Origin: Cyanobacteria bacterium M_surface_7_m2_037
GTDB lineage: Bacteria > Cyanobacteriota > Cyanobacteriia > PCC-6307 > Cyanobiaceae
Direction: 5' to 3'
Assembly (NCBI GenBank): GCA_016882585.1
Contig: VGPP01000089.1
Location: 1 to 6,883 of the forward strand
DNA: 6,883 nucleotides
Shown: in pieces, positions 5,119-6,883 of the stretch
Position numbering within the stretch: position 1 is the first letter of the stretch
How the letters are laid out: each line of letters starts with the position of its first letter
The notes under the pieces: model-generated
What the model saw: the letters and a program-made list of their open reading frames with translations, nothing else
The model's database searches: none
Told to the model about the DNA's origin: nothing
Translations under genes and position numbers: made by a program

Positions 5119-6456
5119 GTGGCCAGCAAACGCACCCTCAACGTCGCCAACCTCGAGGCACTCGGGGCTGAGACCCTGGCGGCGCTGTTGATTAAGGTGA
5201 GCAGCGGCAATGCGGTGATCCAGCGGCGCCTGCGGCTGGCGTTGGCAAGTGCCGAGGGGGTGGAGCGCGCCACCCAGGAGGTGCGCAAACGGCTGCAGGC
5301 CATCGGCCGCTCCACCACCACGGTGGATGCGCGCCGCCGCAAGGCCCTGATCACCGACCTGGAGATGCAGCTGCAGGCGATCAGCGGAACGATCGCGGGC
5401 AGCAATCCCGCTCAGGCCTTCGAGCTGCTGCTGCGCTTCCTGGAGCTGTCGGACGACGTGCTCGATCGCTGTTGGGACAGCACCGGCGCTGTGTTCGCCG
5501 TGTTCGAGCGGGCCGTGCAACAGCTGGGACCGCTGGCCGTGGCGGCGCGGATCGAGGTGGAAACCCTGGCGCAACACGCCGATGAGCTGCTGGAGGAGAA
5601 CAGCCACGACCAGTACGACGGGCTGGTACCAGCCCTGAAGGACGCCCTGGGCGACCGGGGACTCGGGCTGCTGGGGAGCCACAGGCGCCAGCGGGGCATC
5701 AGGGATGGCGCTGAAGTGCTGCTGCAGATCGCCGTGGCCCGCGGCGATGTGGAGGGCTTCCTGCGCCAGTTCGATCGCGAGGAACTCACCTGGCCCGACA
5801 CAGCCGCCAGCGTGGCCTCCCAGCTGCTGGCCTGGGGGCGAGCGGAGCAGGCCCTGCAGATTCTCGACGGCGCAGCAGAAGAGCCGGAGAGTCCAGACGA
5901 TTCGCAATGGCACGACGCCCGCATCGCCGTTCTGGATGCGCTGGGCCGCCACAACGAGGCCCAGGCCATGCGCTGGGACTGGTTCAGCCAGACCCTCTCC
6001 ATCCCATACCTGCGCGAGCACCTGAAACGCCTGGATGCCTTCGAGGATGTGGAGGTGGAGGAGCGGGCTCTGCAGCTGGCGGAAGCGTTCCCGGACAGCC
6101 TGCTGGGCCTGCAGTTCCTGGTGGAGTGGCCCTCCCTGAGTCGAGCTGCCCGGCATGTGCTCGCCCACGAGGATGAGTGGGAAGGCGATGAGCTCACGGT
6201 CCTCACCGCTGGCGCCGAACGCCTCAGCGCAGACCATCCCCTCGCCGCCACACTGCTGCTGCGGGCAATGGTGTTCTTCGTCCTATGGACGAAATGGGCC
6301 AAGCGCTACCGCGTCACCGCCGAGCATCTGCGCAGCTGTGAACAGCTGGCCACACGCATCGACGACTGGCAGGGGCACCGCGACCACCAGACCTACATGG
6401 CCTGGCTGGAGGACTGCTTCGAAACGCGGCGGGGCTTCTGGAAGCTGTTGACCTGA
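5119..6456 (+). CDS. DUF6880-like protein of unknown function
   Basis: A 445-residue soluble, largely helical protein. The opening ASKRTLNVANLEALGAETLA, followed by QRRLRLALA and then VRKRLQAIGRSTTTVDARRR-KALITDLE, matches my recollection of DUF6880 proteins. That family usually begins with a short basic segment followed by TLN..NLEALGAERLA. For that reason I place the start at the GTG at 5119. A GTG at 5065 would add 18 residues of non-family-like sequence, and neither start has a good Shine-Dalgarno. Other recognisable blocks are AFELLLRFLELSDDVLDRCWDSTGAVF (about 100-126), QYDGLV (165-170) and LLAWGRAEQALQILDGA (about 236-252), which looks like a TPR-type helical hairpin. The C-terminus contains WTKWAKRYRVTAEHLRSC and ends TRRGFWKLL. 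No catalytic motif, signal peptide or membrane segment is visible. The role is unknown; a helical-repeat scaffold is inference. Confidence 0.82.
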   Translation: MASKRTLNVANLEALGAETLAALLIKVSSGNAVIQRRLRLALASAEGVERATQEVRKRLQAIGRSTTTVDARRRKALITDLEMQLQAISGTIAGSNPAQAFELLLRFLELSDDVLDRCWDSTGAVFAVFERAVQQLGPLAVAARIEVETLAQHADELLEENSHDQYDGLVPALKDALGDRGLGLLGSHRRQRGIRDGAEVLLQIAVARGDVEGFLRQFDREELTWPDTAASVASQLLAWGRAEQALQILDGAAEEPESPDDSQWHDARIAVLDALGRHNEAQAMRWDWFSQTLSIPYLREHLKRLDAFEDVEVEERALQLAEAFPDSLLGLQFLVEWPSLSRAARHVLAHEDEWEGDELTVLTAGAERLSADHPLAATLLLRAMVFFVLWTKWAKRYRVTAEHLRSCEQLATRIDDWQGHRDHQTYMAWLEDCFETRRGFWKLLT

Positions 6457-6490
6457 AGCCACACACCTGCGGGGCACAACCCAGACCAAA

Positions 6491-6503
6491 TAGACAATGT
6501 CTA
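6491..6503. promoter_or_regulatory. Perfect 13-base palindrome, candidate operator of the RHH antitoxin
   Basis: TAGACA-A-TGTCTA is a perfect inverted repeat centred at 6497, ending 40 bases before the antitoxin ATG, with CCTAGG (6504-6509) immediately after it. Ribbon-helix-helix antitoxins of the DUF1778/TacA family bind short dyads at their own promoter and repress the operon together with the toxin. Position and symmetry fit that role, but binding itself is inferred. Confidence 0.55.
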
Positions 6504-6531
6504 CCTAGGCTAATGGGGACCGCAGGCCTCA

Positions 6532-6537
6532 GGGAGG
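6532..6537 (+). promoter_or_regulatory. Strong ribosome binding site of the antitoxin gene
   Basis: GGGAGG lies six bases before the ATG at 6544. This is one of the best Shine-Dalgarno matches in the window and decides the start. Strong antitoxin translation relative to the toxin, which depends on overlap coupling, is usual in type II modules. Confidence 0.7.
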
Positions 6538-6543
6538 TTCTGG

Positions 6544-6819
6544 ATGACCGCCACCCCTCGCCTCAGCTGGAACCTGAGAGTGACAGCCAGCGACCAGGAG
6601 CTGATCGATCGCGCTGTCGCCGCCTCTGGGCTCACGCGAACCGATTTCGTGCTGCAAGCGGCACGGTCTGCAGCCCAGGAGCTGCTCGTGGAGCAGGCCT
6701 GGGCTGCCCTGGAGCCAGAAGCGTTTGCGGCATTCCAGCGCAAGCTCGATGCGCCGCCGGCCAACCCCAATGAGCGATTGCAACGCACCATGGCGGCACC
6801 CAGGCCCTGGCAGGGCTGA
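6544..6819 (+). CDS. DUF1778/TacA-family ribbon-helix-helix antitoxin
   Basis: A 91-residue antitoxin that neutralises a GNAT acetyltransferase toxin and autoregulates the operon. The N-terminal ribbon-helix-helix domain reads as a strand (LSWNLRVT, 7-14), a first helix (about 16-28, ASDQELIDRAVAASG) and a second helix (about 31-47, TRTDFVLQAARSAAQEL), the standard DUF1778 pattern with the TRTDFVLQAA signature. The C-terminal toxin-wrapping segment has the family tail: AWAALEPEAFAAFQ-KLDAPP (52-72), then NPNERLQRTMAAPRPW (74-89). Length is normal for the family (about 90-100). A GGGAGG sits six bases upstream and a perfect palindrome lies 40 bases upstream. The stop TGA overlaps the ATG of the next gene, the classical TacA-TacT arrangement. 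The family assignment is firm from sequence; repression and neutralisation are by analogy. Confidence 0.93.
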   Translation: MTATPRLSWNLRVTASDQELIDRAVAASGLTRTDFVLQAARSAAQELLVEQAWAALEPEAFAAFQRKLDAPPANPNERLQRTMAAPRPWQG

Positions 6820-6883
6820 TGCAGCTGCAGCCGCCGCAGCCCCTGGCCGCACACCACAGCACCGCAGCGTTCAACTGTGGAGA
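6819..6883 (+). CDS. GNAT-family (TacT-like) toxin, N-terminal fragment cut by the window edge
   Basis: The ATG at 6819-6821 shares its A with the antitoxin TGA (TGATG). The 21 complete codons in the window read MQLQPPQPLAAHHSTAAFNCG, which fits the conserved N-terminus of TacT-type toxins (PL...H....F.CG). Full-length members are about 160-180 residues and acetylate the amino group of aminoacyl-tRNAs, blocking translation. Only this start is visible, so the acetyl-CoA-binding motif and catalytic tyrosine cannot be checked, and whether the gene is intact is unknown. The antitoxin upstream makes the identification much safer than the fragment alone would. Confidence 0.82.
   Translation, partial: MQLQPPQPLAAHHSTAAFNCG

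Larger units (their letters stand above)
6457..6543 (+). promoter_or_regulatory. Intergenic region with the likely promoter/operator of the toxin-antitoxin operon
   Basis: These 87 bases separate the DUF6880-like gene from the antitoxin gene. Positions 6486-6515 form the clearest AT-enriched pocket I noticed in the window, and it contains a perfect palindrome and a CCTAGG. This is where the promoter of the TA operon is expected, but I cannot assign -35 and -10 boxes with the normal 16-18 base spacing. No hairpin-plus-T-run terminator follows the DUF6880-like gene. Confidence 0.45.

Noticed and set aside
4918..6237. A 439-codon open frame on the minus strand opposite the DUF6880-like gene
   Set aside because: Its translation is Gln/His/Leu-rich low-complexity peptide with no domain. 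It is the mirror of a GC-rich coding frame; the plus-strand protein shows family-like conserved blocks and the reverse does not.
6457..6480. Possible terminator after the DUF6880-like gene
   Set aside because: Only a few pairable bases (GCC...GGGGC) and no T-run; not enough for an intrinsic terminator call.
6486..6515. A -35/-10 promoter pair around TAGACA and TAGGCT/CTAATG
   Set aside because: Spacings of 9 and 13 bases do not fit a sigma-70-type promoter, and other pairings match poorly, so only the palindrome is annotated.

Overview
The window is GC-rich (roughly two-thirds G+C by eye) and densely coded. Its gene set resembles a freshwater or coastal picocyanobacterium of the Cyanobium/Synechococcus type. 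That assignment is an inference. It rests on base composition, on two small conserved hypothetical proteins that look like picocyanobacterial families from memory, and on a short cysteine-free metalloprotease with a bluetail/RTX-like C-terminus. No exact HIP1 octamer (GCGATCGC) was noticed. No rRNA, tRNA, CRISPR array or insertion sequence was found. Intergenic gaps are all about 100 bases or shorter, so there is no large non-coding stretch.

Layout from left to right. (1) The 3' part of an MscS/MscK-type mechanosensitive channel gene (+) enters from the left edge. Its stop codon overlaps the stop of a convergent gene. (2) A minus-strand pair follows: a 152-residue unknown protein coupled through TGATG to a prolyl-4-hydroxylase-like Fe(II)/2-oxoglutarate dioxygenase. 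(3) Divergent from that pair, an 84-residue very acidic unknown protein and a class I SAM-dependent methyltransferase run on the plus strand. (4) Convergent with the methyltransferase is a minus-strand metzincin (M10/serralysin-like) protease with no signal peptide and a C-terminal region typical of type I secretion substrates. (5) Divergent from the protease is a classical short-chain dehydrogenase/reductase (+). (6) A DUF6880-type protein of unknown function (+) comes next. (7) At the right edge lies a type II toxin-antitoxin module of the TacA/TacT class: a DUF1778 ribbon-helix-helix antitoxin gene with a perfect 13-base palindrome upstream and a strong Shine-Dalgarno. Its stop overlaps the start of a GNAT toxin gene that the window cuts after 21 complete codons.

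The genes look like a patchwork of short transcription units, mostly arranged as divergent and convergent pairs, and not one pathway. The clearest functional units are the TA module and the unknown-protein/dioxygenase bicistron. I see no convincing evidence for a large undescribed multi-gene system. The items most worth a second look are the dioxygenase bicistron, the compact protease without visible RTX repeats, the TA operator with its truncated toxin, and a protein-like stretch after the dehydrogenase stop codon.
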